From Patagioenas fasciata (Eukaryota > Chordata > Aves > Columbiformes > Columbidae), in NCBI RefSeq assembly GCF_037038585.1, contig NC_092521.1, positions 74,564,898-74,628,897 of the forward strand: DNA of 64,000 nucleotides, written 5' to 3'. The translations under genes and the position numbers were made by a program. The notes under the pieces were generated by a model that was not told the origin of the DNA, searched no databases, and saw nothing but the letters and a program-made list of their open reading frames with translations. Below are positions 26,401 to 39,270 of this stretch, piece after piece; the stretch's first letter is position 1, and each line of letters opens with the position of its first letter.

Positions 26401-29007
26401 AGACAGGAGAAAACATCCCCAAAGCATGACTCCTCTGGGAAAAAGGATGGCCGTGTTTTTATTTTGCTTGGTTTCATTATTCCTTCTGAAGGGAAGAGAG
26501 ATGTTATTTGAAAGGTATTTTTTCTTGTGGTACTAAAGTACCAGTTGTTCAAGGAGGTTCACATCACAGCTTTCGAAAGGTAGCAATTTGTGCAATAGTA
26601 TTAGTCCAACTGTATAAAATAAGGCCTTCAAACAGCAGTCAGTCTGAAGACAGAAAGAGAGAAACAAAGCCAAGGTACATATTACTCTAACAAATCATGT
26701 GTATTTAAAAGGCTGGATTATAAATAAGCAGTTTAAAAAACTCTTAAAAAAAAAGTAAGCTTCCATAACTATTTTTAAACTAAGTTAGCTTTCATCTTTT
26801 CGTTTTTATTTCTTCTGTTTTCCTTATGCCACTTGTCAAAGGATACTGAAGACATACTGCTCCAGCTCTTTCTTTTTTCACTAGTCTGCTGTCTTGTTAG
26901 TTGACTGATAATTAGTTATTGAAGAAGTATTACACAAGCTGTAGTTACAATCACGTCTTCATTAATTGTTTTTAAATTATTCAGTTTGTCACAGATAATG
27001 ATATGTTACAACATTATTTTTTTCTGCTTCATGTGCATGAAAACAAAACTTTAAAAACCTCTGTCATTTAAAATTTAGGCTCTTCGGTGCAAGGACTCTA
27101 CACTTCTATAAATCACAGTCTGCATGCTGGGAAATAAATAATTATTATTTTTTTAATTTTAAATTTTATTTATTTACTTATTACTGGTAATACAAAACCA
27201 AAATTTCTGTAGACCAGTGGGATATTTAAACTTTGGAAGTCAAAAATTTATGAAACAACTTTTAAAGGAAATTTTTGCTACTACTTGTTGGTGTTCCAAG
27301 AACTCCCCCTTTAGCTTATGATTTCTCTTTTATTCAGCCAAATGTAAATATAATTTTTTTTAGTTTAAAATATCCTTAATTAAAATTATTCATAACAAGG
27401 CTTGTTCCAAAATGCAGGGGAGAAGACTGGTTTTGTTTAAACCAACTCAGAAAAGCTCTCTTTCTTTGGTGAGATCAATTTCTCTGCCCTCTCAGCTCCG
27501 AGGAGACTCTAATGCACATATTCCTCCACCTAAGTAGCAGTTTGCTTCTAAGTCCACGAAAGAGACAGCGAAAAACATGCTGCCTTTTTGTATATGAGAT
27601 GTCTGCAATTCTATCACTTCAAATCACTTTTCTATTCTGACATACCCATTGCATGTCTAATTGAGGTTTTACCAATGTGTTATTACCATCTTAATCACAA
27701 TAGTTAAATAATATAAAACTTTGCATAATGAAACCTTTGGAGAGCCAGGAGGATTCAATTCAGGACCTGTGTGTATGGGCTCGTTCTGAGGAAAAAAATA
27801 ATTGCCTGTTCAAAGTGCAGTATTTTGTGTTTGTAATCATGGAACATAAGGGTGATTATAAATGGATTTTGGTGCACCTCTTTTCACCACTATTTCAGTA
27901 GCCTGGGGAAATCGGATGTTAATCATGGCTCACAATGTTACTGGATATTTGTGCCTTTTTGCTTGAAAAGAGGTAACAAATAATTTTTGCAGGTACATAC
28001 ACAAAATAACAAGGAACATTTACATATATAATCTTTCCTATAAACATAGTATTAATACTATACCTTGTTCTTCCCTTTTGCAAAGCCAAAGAAGGCACTA
28101 CTAACATTTTTAGTTTTTACATTGTCATTCTGTGGGAAAACTGAACAAAGTATTTCCTAAGCTTGTGTTTAGCTCTGTTCAGATGGTATCTGAAAAACAG
28201 CTTAGTATTAACTTTTCCTTTTATTATTTATAATTGTATTCTTGTTTTATTTATATTTAAGTTTCTCCAGATATATTTGTGTTTACAGTAAAGTTCTTTG
28301 ATAAAGGCAACATCAACTATCACAAGGTTTATGAAAAACAAATAGATTTTCTGTATTGCTTCACATTTTAAGTTGATAGTTCTCATGCTTTCACTGCTTT
28401 TTAATATTATTGAGGAAAAACTAAACCCCCCAAACCTAAAACTTCAGCCTTGCTCTCTCCTCAGTTCTCACAGGATTTCTTGAATTTTATTGCATTAAAC
28501 GTTGAACTGAACTTGATGAGTAAATGGAATTAAACAAAAAAATTCTTTTGTACCCTACAGGAAGACAGGGAAAAAGAAAAGCTATTATTGTAAAAACTGA
28601 TTTAACACTGTAACTCACAACAGTATCTAGTTCCATTTTCTAAATGTCTTTAAAGCTTCTGCAACAGAAATTATACTGTTTAGAATTTGTTTTTCTTTAA
28701 ATTACTTGAAAACACAGCATAGATTGTTTTCTGACTGTTATATGTGTGTATATATATATGATTTCTTTTTTAAGACATTGTGCATATTCAAATACTCATG
28801 TTGCCTTTATTAGCGTAAAAACATTTATTGTTTGGTTGGTAATTATAAACTCTTGTCTTCTACAAAGACAAACCCTTTAGAACTAATTTTTAAAAGTCTT
28901 TACAGTTTTTCATCATCCAATATGCAAAATCCTTTGTATCACAACTGAACCTTTTTTTTTTCTTTTTTCCGTTTTTTCATTTTTGTTGGAGAAACTGAGT
29001 AAGTAGT
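23451..29007. other. Unique AT-rich sequence upstream of VWC2, no gene recognised
   Basis: Starts where the CpG island fades. No exon, RNA gene or recognisable interspersed repeat was seen. Short open frames lack homology and splice context. Small T-rich and TA-rich runs occur, for example TATATATATATG near 28749. Confidence 0.7.
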
Positions 29008-29411
29008 GGAGTGGAGCATCTCCCATATGAGGAAAGGCTGAGGGAGCTGGGTCTCTTTAGCTAGGAGAAGAGGAGACTGAAGGGTGACCTCATTCATGTG
29101 AGTGTCACGAGCATGGAGCCAGGCTCTTCTGGGTGACAACCAATGGTAAGACAAGGGGAAATGGGTACAAACTGGAACACAGGAGGTTCCACTCAAATAT
29201 GAGAAGAAACTTCTTCACAGTGAGGGTAACAGAACACTGGAACAGGTTGCCGAGGGAGATTGTGGAGTCTCCTTCTCTGGAGACATTCAAAACCCACCTG
29301 GACACATTCCTGTGTAACCTCATCTCGGTGTTCCTGCTCCGGCGGGGGGATTGGACTGGATGATCTTTCGAGGTCCCTTCCAATCCCTAACATTTTGTGA
29401 TTCTGTGATAT
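29008..29411 (+). mobile_element. CR1 LINE 3' fragment, plus orientation
   Basis: Begins in the 'ctcccatatgaggaaaggctgagggagctggg' part of CR1 ORF2 and runs to the 3' octamer repeat TTTTGTGATTCTGTGAT. An open frame at 29133-29363 preserves the ORF2 C-terminal tail ([20 protein letters not shown]). Very similar to the copy at 57463, so probably the same subfamily. Confidence 0.93.
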
Positions 29412-32400
29412 GTTGAACTTAAGTTTGCGAAGTCAAGAATTCAAAAGTTAAGCAATTCACAGTATGTGTGCGAAAGGCTGCATTGTTCCCATGGTCTATA
29501 GAATTACAGTATAACTACCAGGCATCTGATCCTGTAATATAACTGTTTGCAGACTCACAGAACCATCATGCCTCTTATGGGATACTCTCCAAAGCCTACT
29601 GAGCACTAACTGCTAGATGTGAAAACTTCAGTGATATGCTTTCCAGAACACATCTTCAAACTTTTTCTATTTTTCCTCCTTTTCTCTCCTTGTTACAGTC
29701 CAATTTTTAGAAACTGAAGCTTTTGCAATGACACTTCATGCATAATGCATACGTCTCCCCTTACTTTTTGAATCTACTGGCCAAGTTCAACCAAACTTGA
29801 CAAAGAAATTTAATTGTTAAAGCTTCATAAAAAGAGGTGGATTGATAGAGAAAAGCAATGTTACATTGGTTGTCACCGAAGGAGTGCTGTGACCTGATCC
29901 CTTGTTATGTACCAGCAACTCCACATGAGCCAGTACCCAGAGAAATGCCCAGGCTATGCCAGGTAGCTGTGGCTTACACCTTCTGAGATGCTGGGGTTGA
30001 CTTATTCAAATATACCAATCTACAATAAAGTTCTGCTAACTCTGGCATTCAGATTATGTTGGTTTCCTGTCATTACCCTTCTCTATGTTATTGTAGAAGT
30101 CCCTGTGTCCCTTAGCAAGTACCTCTGATACTGTACCAGGTAAGCAATGGATTATTTTGTTGCTCTTTTTAAGTTGAAGGCCTGGTGAGGCCTTTGAATT
30201 AATTCATACACATTTGATAATGTCATAGTTTTAAAAACTGGGAAAAATGTTACATTTTGAAAGTCTCATGAATTGCAGATTCCCAAGTGTTCTGTCTCTA
30301 GATCTAATTACTGGAGATGATTACATTCAGGAGCTTCTGTGACCACAGAGGCTGGTGATAAAGTTTTCTCTCTAATGAAAAATGTTACATGGCTCAGAAA
30401 TCATAATTTAGGCTACGAGCTGAACAAACTGCTGAACGCAAAAGAAGTCAGAGTAAACAATCTTTGGTCTAGAACTTGAGATAGGAAATGGAGAAAAAAA
30501 ACCCTAAACACCATCAGGTGTTTGCACACAGGACCTAGACACCCCAGATGCAACTGGGTTCCTCATATGTAGGCACTGCACAAACTCTTAGTGAATTGAC
30601 TGGCATCCCTATATCTGTGCATCCTCCAGTGACCAGGAAAGAACGGAAAGGAGAGCAGAAACAAGCGGCCTGGAATTGTACAGCGGGTCAGTAACTGAGC
30701 TGAGAAGTTAATGTAAAGCTCCTGGTTCCTTCTCATCTTCCCTTTTCAATGCTCCATTTACTAGTCCACATTGACTTATGCCTTCATAAGATATTGACTC
30801 TGTAGCTGAATAGCTGATATACTATGTCCCTTAAATGTGTACAAAAATTTGGGTTCTCAGTTGTACAAAAACTTGGTGCCTTGTTTGGTTGCTACCAGCA
30901 AGCCTTGGTGTACTGATGTCTTTAGGACTACTGTCAGGAACAGGGTGCTGAAGTACCATGGCACAAAGTCTAACATGAAGGAAAAAGACGTATTTTGTAA
31001 TTGTGATAATGAATGCAAGTTGGTCGTGCTAGTTGTGTTTACTATTTGTTGGGAGAAGATAACAGGGAACAATGCAATGTCCCTGGCTACCCACAGTACT
31101 GCTTGAAAGTTAGTAACAGTATGGCCTGGTAAATAATTGACTTTTCAGATTAGATGCTTGCAAGATCAATGAAGAAAGTCACAGCTTAGATGCTCACAAA
31201 AACTCCCCTGTGACACTAGTGACCAGTAAATCAGAGACCAAACACCATACAGAACTACAAGTTCCCTCCCTCCCCTGCCTGAGGACATTTAACCCCATAC
31301 TCCTACCTTCCCTAACCACGAGGCTACTGGCGACTAATTTCTCACTTAATACTGTTCTGCTTTATACCTAAAAAACATTTTGTTGGAGAAGAGACCAGGA
31401 GTCAGTCATCACCATTGTCATGGCAGAACAACTCCAGCAGGAAAATGTAAGCAAACTTTGTCTAATGCTGGTCTACAGATCTGCTCAGAGCTTAGAAACA
31501 GATTGGATTCTAGGTGTGTTTTCTTTTAATAGTTCTGTGAAATATAACCCTAACCAGAACATATTCCATAAACATGACCCAAATAAATTTTCATGTGCTC
31601 TAAGGTGTCAGTCCCTACTTCTGCAAACCATGTTCAACTTGCTTTCGAACAGAGGTCATAAACCAAGAACTGCCAAAAAGTCTGGCTAAAAAAAATAAAA
31701 AGCTGCATCCTGTTCTAAGACTAAAATGGTTGTTGGAGACATATAAGGTTATTAAACCAAATCAGCCACAAATTAATTTTCCTGAACCAACCAGCCCTAA
31801 CTTGGTAATCCTTGGAGTGTTAAACTCTTGCCTTAGAGGTTTTCAGAATACATCCTTCCTTCCCACATTTTTAAAATTAATGAGGCTTTAACATGATTAC
31901 TGATTCCTAAAGCAGATTCAGCCTGCTGAACTGATGTAATAATTTCATACAGAGCTATACCTCAGCTTCTGCCTAGGAACAGCAGCAGCCATAGAGAAGA
32001 AGAAAAGGAAAGGAAGATCAATACATCTGGTACCTTCAAGGCTCAGGAAGGCTTTCCACAGTCCTAGTTAGTGAAGTAAGTAACTACAATAACAAGGTGT
32101 CAGTTTGTTAAAAGACCTCAGCCTACTGGGCATTGAGCTCTCTGAAAAATGTGACAATCAGTATCACAGTGGACATGAATGTCCAAGACTTACGAAAATT
32201 TAGCCCCCAGCTTGCCCTAAAACACTGCCCAGTTCTTTCACTTGGTTCCTAACCATAGTCCAGCCCCATCACTTTTTTCTCAAATATAACTGTCAGCTGA
32301 GAAAGCAATATAGGTTTTGACATGGAAATGAGCTTTGTTTCACCAGCTGTTTGGTTTCTGAAACTTAGGCAATTACAATTCTTTTTTTCCTCATGTCATC

Positions 32401-35400
32401 TTTTGTCTTCTTTTTGTTGCAAGGTGCCAGTTGAAGTTTTTTTTTTTTTTCCTGACAGATTCAAGAACAGGTGTTTATTTGCACATTTACAATTGTCATG
32501 GACAATTGGGATGAATTCTAGAACTTTTATTGAAGAAATTAGTTTTCGTTTTACACCAGTAACTTCTACATAAAGATCATTCAAAGATTTGGGAACCTAA
32601 GTTATTCCCTAGCACTAAATGTATTGTACCATTCACTCATTTATGCCTGATATTCTGTTGGAGTTTCATTTTCCTTCTGTATCAGTTGGAAGTCAATCAC
32701 TTCCAATTGTGGCTTTTTTGTTTGGTTGTTTTGTTGTTGGTTTTGTTTTGTTTTGTTTTTTAATTAAGGAGACTAACAACTGATATGAGTTGTAGCCACA
32801 ACAGTAGATGCCCTTGCCATTAGTCCATCAAACACTTGCTGGGTGAGGCCTTTGGAAAGATCCTTTCACAGCAGCTTGCAACCACTCTGAATAGTCACAT
32901 TTCTCTCTACAAATTAAATTTCTTTAAAAAGTCTCATTTTATCCTGAGGCTGAATTTCTATTCCAGCAAATTCTGATCTACAGAGACATCTACTTCCCAT
33001 TGAAGTTGATCAGAGCTGCAGATGACCGGTTCCTCTATAGCTCAGACCCCTAGGCTGGTTTTCTCCCAGAGTACAAATATGTTATTAATATGAGCTAGCT
33101 ATCTTTGGCTAAAAACCTAGTGAAAAACACTTTTGTGCTTTTCACAGATATGGCACAGACTCCCAACTCTCCTTCTCAAAGGTTTTTGCCTGGAGTTTAT
33201 TTTAAAACACCTTTTTTTTTTTTTTTTTCCTAGGGAGGACTTAAGTAAGAAGTAAACATGTAAGAGCAGGCTCTCAGTACTTTTCTACTTTTTCAATTAG
33301 ACAGAATTGAACGAGATAAAGGAAAAAAAAACACCACCAACAAAAACCCCTCCTTCCTCCTCCAGTGCTTTTTTCTCAGTTGGGATTAATTTTTCTTTAG
33401 AAAAACAGAGGTTATAACTGCTTTTGGAAAAAGAAAATATCAAGCACACCTGAGTTTTTAAACAAACAGTTCCTGCTGTTAAACAAATCCATGGTGAATT
33501 GTAGATGAAAAAAAATCCCTCAAGCAGAGGCAAAAATCCAGTAGTAGTTCACCAGGTCTGTATCTAGGTTCTTGCTTTGGTACTAATGGGATTTATTTGA
33601 TAGGTTGACTCAGGCTTTTGATAGAAGCAAGATTTAATGAGAATATGTTCACAACTTCCTTTGCTGCCTTAGTTCATATGTTTGGTTTCCAGGTTCGGTG
33701 TTATACATTGCTTTTTAGAGTCTACATTGCACAGATCACAACTGTATTTTAATTTCTGTACTCTTTTGTGCTGCAGTGCTGAGATTACACAAGAGAAAGC
33801 TTCTCTATTTTGATGTGTACCTAAGAGAGATAAACTTGCCAGAAAGTTGGGTTCAAATTAGAGAATAACATCTTACCCTTATTCTTAGCAACTCAAGATT
33901 CCCAAACACACCACAAGATCAAAGAAGCTGAGTGGATAGGTATGTTACTCTTTCTACTTGTCAGTTGGCAGCTGGACAATCAAGGGCTCTTGAATTATTA
34001 GAAAAGTTTTATTATTTGGTTGTTGAGTTATGGGAAACAGGTCCCACAATTCTCCTCCATCTTAAACAGAGGTTTCAGTAGGTGATTCAAGAAGAAACGC
34101 ACTTTAGATGATCCGTCAAGTTCTTGTCTAGAGGAGAAAAATTTAGTGTTGTGCTGGGGTGAGGAGTCCTCAGTCCCTAGGGTTAATTGATACAACTGCT
34201 GAAAAGGGCTGTCAAAGCCAAACAGTCTATTATATCAAGACTGTAGGAGGTTGATGACAAGCCTCCGGTCAAATCTCTCAGCACAGATATATGCAACATT
34301 TTGTCAGCTGCACTGATGCTGCATCAGGGAAAGAAAGAGGCAGTAATACAGGTAAAGCTGGAGTACTTTGCCCAAATTTTGGGGGGCATCACAACTTGGA
34401 TTTTTCATACTCAAAATAGAACTAGCATAAAGAAATAATGAATTATTTTAGCTCTAGTCATCTAAGAATAGTTCAGAAAACAGACCTGAAAATGTTGTCT
34501 CAGAATTGCATGCTTTAAACATTAAACCAAAACAGAATTCCATCGCACCCCACTCCCCTCCCAAAAAAAAAAAAAAATCCTCCTCTTTCCTCCAAACTTT
34601 TCCCTCCCTCACACAATAAAACCTCACTGTAATGAAAAATAAAAGGTGTCTCAACACCGCCTGGAGAATTGCTCTGGCAATGCAGCAAGCAGCCTGCCTG
34701 GGAGAAAAGCAGGGAAGCGAGAAGAAGACAGAGGGCCAGAAGGTGGGTTTCATGGGGAGGGTTGGCTGGAAACTTCAGCATCATCACACTGTGTTTGCAA
34801 AACCCTTTTATTTTTGACAGGTATGTAAATTAATAGAAAAGTATGGTTAGTAGATTTACTGAACTAGCCCAATCCTCTGGTTTACTGTCTCTATTTAGGG
34901 TTTTGTTTGAGATTGACACACCCTGAAAGGCAGAATATGAAAGGATGTGTTCAGGAGGGAGAAAACATCTGAGAGAGACTTCTGCAGTGTTTCTGGATCA
35001 CTGATGTCTAATAAACAAAGTGATTTTCCATTCTTTTTGAGAAGTAGAAAGTTGGATTGTAATAAAATTAAATAATTCATATTAAATTGTATTTGTTCAT
35101 GAAGGGCTGAATGACATCCCAGAATATCTGATTTTCATTCCCCAAAGCCACAGTTACTTCTGTAACACTCTCAATGCTGCATCTTCATGTTGCCCAGCCC
35201 CACATCCATGATTTATAGACCTCAACATTGTCTCCAAATCAAGGGTTATTTACATAGGTATGCAGAAAATTACTCACTAGCAAATTATGAGGGCAGTAAA
35301 ACATAAACATGAAGATTTCCTGTATCCTATGCAATTGCTTCAGCCACCAAGTAACAATTATTCTACTGCCACTCAAATACCTCTTGATGAAAATCCTAGT

Positions 35401-36329
35401 GAAGCAGCTACACTTCTATGTCTGCATTCAGTCTAACTCAGTCAATCAGGACCGCTTGACAGAAACTTCTCATTAAGAAGTCTTCTTCCAGCAGAGTGCA
35501 GAACTCTGTTGCAAGGCTTTGACTTGTGAGAGAAGAGAATCTCTTCTGTTTCTTGCTTTCACTTCTACCTCAAGACAGACCTACTAGACTTTTTCTCCTC
35601 CGCTCCTCTTCTTTGAGTATCTGGGCTTAGTTACAATATTGATTTTATTCAGCTGCTTCAGCAGAATTACTCCTGTGCGCATGTAAAGTAAGAATAGAAT
35701 AAATCTTCCCATCTTTCCCCCTTTATACCATACACCCTTCTCCTCCACAGTATCCAAAACGCGGGTACAGCCCAAGTGTGCATGTCTGTGTCAGTGCATG
35801 TATGTTCTTGGTAGTGACCATAACAGGATGGCCCAGCATAATCTGTTCCTTCGTTCCTCTCACTGGAGAATACAATGTTTTAGTTTTGTGAAAGAAATAG
35901 AAACATAGACATCTCTTTGAAACAAAGTACATGAGGAGCTCTTGGAGAATCAAGGCCATAACAGAGAAGCTAAATTAATTTTTCATGTCTATTCACTGTG
36001 GGAGACCTTTTTAACAGGGATGCATTCCAGGTAGTATCTCAAACTGAAGGTTTCAGAACAAAGTTGGTGTAAGAACAGCAACCCTTTCTCAGGATTCAGC
36101 CAAGAGTTCTAGCCTAATAGTGATGTATAATAGCAATGTGCAATTTCTGACATCAACCTTGGTATCAGAAGAATGTAATGTGAACTTCTGTAGGGGTTTC
36201 ATGGGGTTCCAGAGATAGCAGAAAAGCCTGACAATGTGAAAATCTGTAGAAGAAAATCTGACTTATGTATTGGCTAATAGACATCTAAACACAATCATGT
36301 ACTACGGAGAGTCAAGAAGGACATAAATG
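29412..36329. other. Unique intergenic sequence, no gene recognised
   Basis: Between a CR1 fragment and the ancient CR1-like patch. It contains T-rich runs at 32438-32450, 32702-32760 (TTTTG-rich) and 33212-33229, and an A run at 34563-34577. No exon or RNA gene was recognised. Confidence 0.7.
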
Positions 36330-36689
36330 CCTCGCAAACCTGTTGGGATTGTTTGAGAAAACCAAAAACTGTGTAGATGAATGTGATCCAGCTGTTAACA
36401 TTAATCTGAAGCAAAGAAAGCTTTTAAAAGTCTTTCCCAAAAGACTTTAACTAGGATGGGTGGAAGGGAAGGCATTCTCATGAATTAATAATGGACTAAA
36501 ACATAGGAAAACAAGGGCAGGAATAAAGCATTAGTTTTCATAGTGGAAGGAAATAAGCATCTGTGCTTGGCCTGTTCAATCTACTGTATTCATAAATGAT
36601 CTAGAAAAGGGATTTGGATAGGAAGGAAGTAGTCTGAGGGGTAAAAACAGAAGCTGACTGAGAGCCATTGCAGAGGATGTCTTAAACTA

Positions 36690-36725
<36 letters not shown>

Positions 36726-37250
36726 ATAAATTGCAGACAAAATTCTGCATCATTAAAGTAAAGCATGAGGAAAAAAATCCAGCTAGTTCATAATGATGAA
36801 AGATAAAGTAGCTGCTGCTACTCAGGAAAGAGATTTTGGAGTTATAATAGCTAACTCTAAGAAAATGTCAGCTCGATGCTAACCAAAAAGGGACTAGGAT
36901 GTTAGGCATTATTTTGAAAAGTATGGAGAACTGCCATACACACACTTTTGATTCCCATCTTCTCCTAATGAATATAGCTGGCTGAGGAAAGGAACTGAAA
37001 AATGTGTCAAGCACAAACAAAGAATTCAGCCAACAGGGAGAGACTGCATATACCAGGACTTTTCAACCTATAAAAGAGATGACTCTATGAAAACACGTTA
37101 GTCAGGAGTGACACCTAGAAGGTAAACAGAGAATGATGATTCACACTTTTTCATAGTATCAGAATTAGAAGAAAGCAAATGAAGACATATTTTGACCATA
37201 TCTTCCATACTGAACTGTGAAAATGCTTGCCAAAGATCTTGTGGACAGAA
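36330..37250 (+). mobile_element. Ancient degenerate CR1-like LINE fragment (copy A)
   Basis: Reads as decayed ORF2 of an old amniote CR1-like element. Landmarks in order: 'ttcataaatgatctagaaaaggg' (36590-36611; the reverse transcriptase region), 'tgcagacaaaattctgcatcattaaa' (about 36732), 'gctactcaggaaagagattttggagttataatag' (about 36817), 'ggatgttaggcattattt' (36898), and 'ggacttttcaacctataaaagagatgac' (37059). All frames are broken. A run of 33 A residues (36691-36723) sits inside it. The match is by remembered consensus, so limits are approximate. Confidence 0.7.
36691..36723 (+). repeat. Uninterrupted A33 mononucleotide run
   Basis: Thirty-three A bases in a row, inside the ancient CR1-like fragment. 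A pure run this long is likely length-variable between individuals and prone to sequencing error. Confidence 0.97.
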
Positions 37251-38059
37251 ATGGTTTCAGGAAACAAACTGACTTAGATAGAGACATACAGCTATACGGT
37301 GTGCTAGCTCTACTCTCCCTTTGTCCCACTTCAGAAGGAAAACACCCAGCTTTGGAGTTTTAATCTAGAACACAACAGATGTTTTTGTGTCCTTTACTGC
37401 ACTAGCAAGGGGTTGTGTATCCCCCATCTCCTCTAAGAGGCCTGTGAAGTGCTATTTCAGGAATAATTCTGCATGTTCTGAAAGTCTTTCCCAACAGTGC
37501 TTAGTTCCTCTGAAGTTAATCTTAAGTTCAGAGTGGTGGGTGTCTCCCAGTTTCAATGCAACTTCTGGCACAATGCAGTGCTTCATCTCCATGAATGGCA
37601 TGCCTTTTAGGACTGTTTTATCTAAATATAGGGAAGAGAAAAAGAACAAGGTGGAATGGAGCAAAAGGATACAGATAAAACATGAAAGAATCAGGAGATC
37701 TTGACTGTACAAAATCATTACATATGAAAGTTCCATACCAAAATGTGATCAGTATATAACAAATGTGTTACATAAGATATAACTGACCACCCAACCAGTG
37801 TGGTGGTGAAGATTGCATAACGCTTAAAAATATTACATATACTGTAAGTACAGAAAATTCAATAATAGAACTCATCCCCAATGGTAAGCATTTGGATACA
37901 TTTCACAAGAGCTGATGCAGAGGCTAAGTTTTTAGACATGGTGATGATTTGCATATTATGTTAGATTACTTCTTGGAAGTATAAAAAAATTATGAAAGGA
38001 AAATCTAATCCAAGCAACACAGAACCCGGTAAATGTGTATCTGACAGTGATCTGCTCTG

Positions 38060-39270
38060 TCACAGTACTCAAGACACCAAAACATCCACTACCTAACAAT
38101 TAGCTTCACTAAAGGGAATTACATCAAAAGGTATGGAAAAAGACTGAAAGAAGAATTAGAAAGGATAAAATGCTTTGAAACATCAGGAAGACACCATGTT
38201 GGTGGCCCAGACTAAACTGAGATTGCCTATCAAGAAAACATTACTAGAACAACAAGAGAAAGATGGCATAGTTTTAATAGCAAAGTAGAAGAGTTTAACA
38301 GAATTAGTAGACTACTTCTATGTTTGAAATTGTGTTCAAATGGTGGAAATATGAAGCTGGTGATATACATGTAGAACTTCGATACAATCTAAAATAAATT
38401 GTATACCATACAGAATGTATTTTAGGGATATAATAATATTTACACAATATAGATGTATTATATACACAGAGATGTTATAAACACAAAACTGACAAGTTAA
38501 ATGTAAACTCAGATCATAACCGACCAAAAAAGTATTTTATGGAACACTTGTTAAAACAATTCAAATCTGTTAAGAACCTTCTCTGAAACACTAGAAGTAA
38601 TAAAACTAATAAAATGCTAAATAGAATAAGAGATACGATAGGAGTAGTCGGGGCATAAGACTGTAGGGAAAAAAAAAAATCAAAGTAATCTTGTTTTATG
38701 TCCATGAAACAGACAGCCTTAGATAGATTCCTGTGCCAGAGTCCTTTACAGGATACTGGTTTATGAAACTGTGGCCAAAACTGAAGTATCAGCAGAAGAG
38801 CCTTTGCAACAAATAAATCAAATTCTTAATGAACCATCAAAACAGAGTTCTAAGATTTCTAATTGAATTCCAGGAATTCTAATTGAATTTAAATATTAAA
38901 TTTGTAACAGTTAAGTAATATGCAGTGTATCATTTATATTTGCCTTGTTGTCAGAGAAATGGAAGATATCTTTATAATGCCAGTTACATATTTTTAAAAG
39001 GCATACGAAAGTACCTGTAGATGAGCAACTTTGATTTGTCTAACATATAATTTATGTGAGGCCATGATACATACATGAATGTATAAACAGATGGCAAATG
39101 TGTTATAACAAGGAATGAATCATGCCTCACAAATTTCTTAAAATTCTCCAAAAAACCAGTACATGGAAATCTGGTGAAGAATGATGCAACTAGTGAAGTG
39201 GACTAAATTGCAGTTTGCTGTAAAACTGTAGACAAAATCTTTCATCGAAAGGTACTAAAAAAATTAAACT
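38060..39270 (+). mobile_element. Ancient degenerate CR1-like LINE fragment (copy B)
   Basis: More weakly preserved than copy A. 'cactacctaacaattagcttcactaaagggaattac' (about 38088-38123) matches the part of CR1-like ORF2 between endonuclease and reverse transcriptase. 'gaatgaatcatgcctcacaaatttctt' (about 39112) and 'gacaaaatctttcatcgaaagg' (about 39232) match the reverse transcriptase part. The order of these landmarks agrees with one 5'-to-3' copy. The portion around 38300-39050 is hard to assign. No frame is intact. Confidence 0.55.
38857..38889. repeat. Two-copy direct repeat TTCTAATTGAATT with central palindrome
   Basis: TTCTAATTGAATT occurs at 38857-38869 and 38877-38889. Between the copies GAATTC-CAG-GAATTC forms a palindrome. 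It lies inside the poorly assigned part of ancient CR1-like copy B. Confidence 0.8.
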
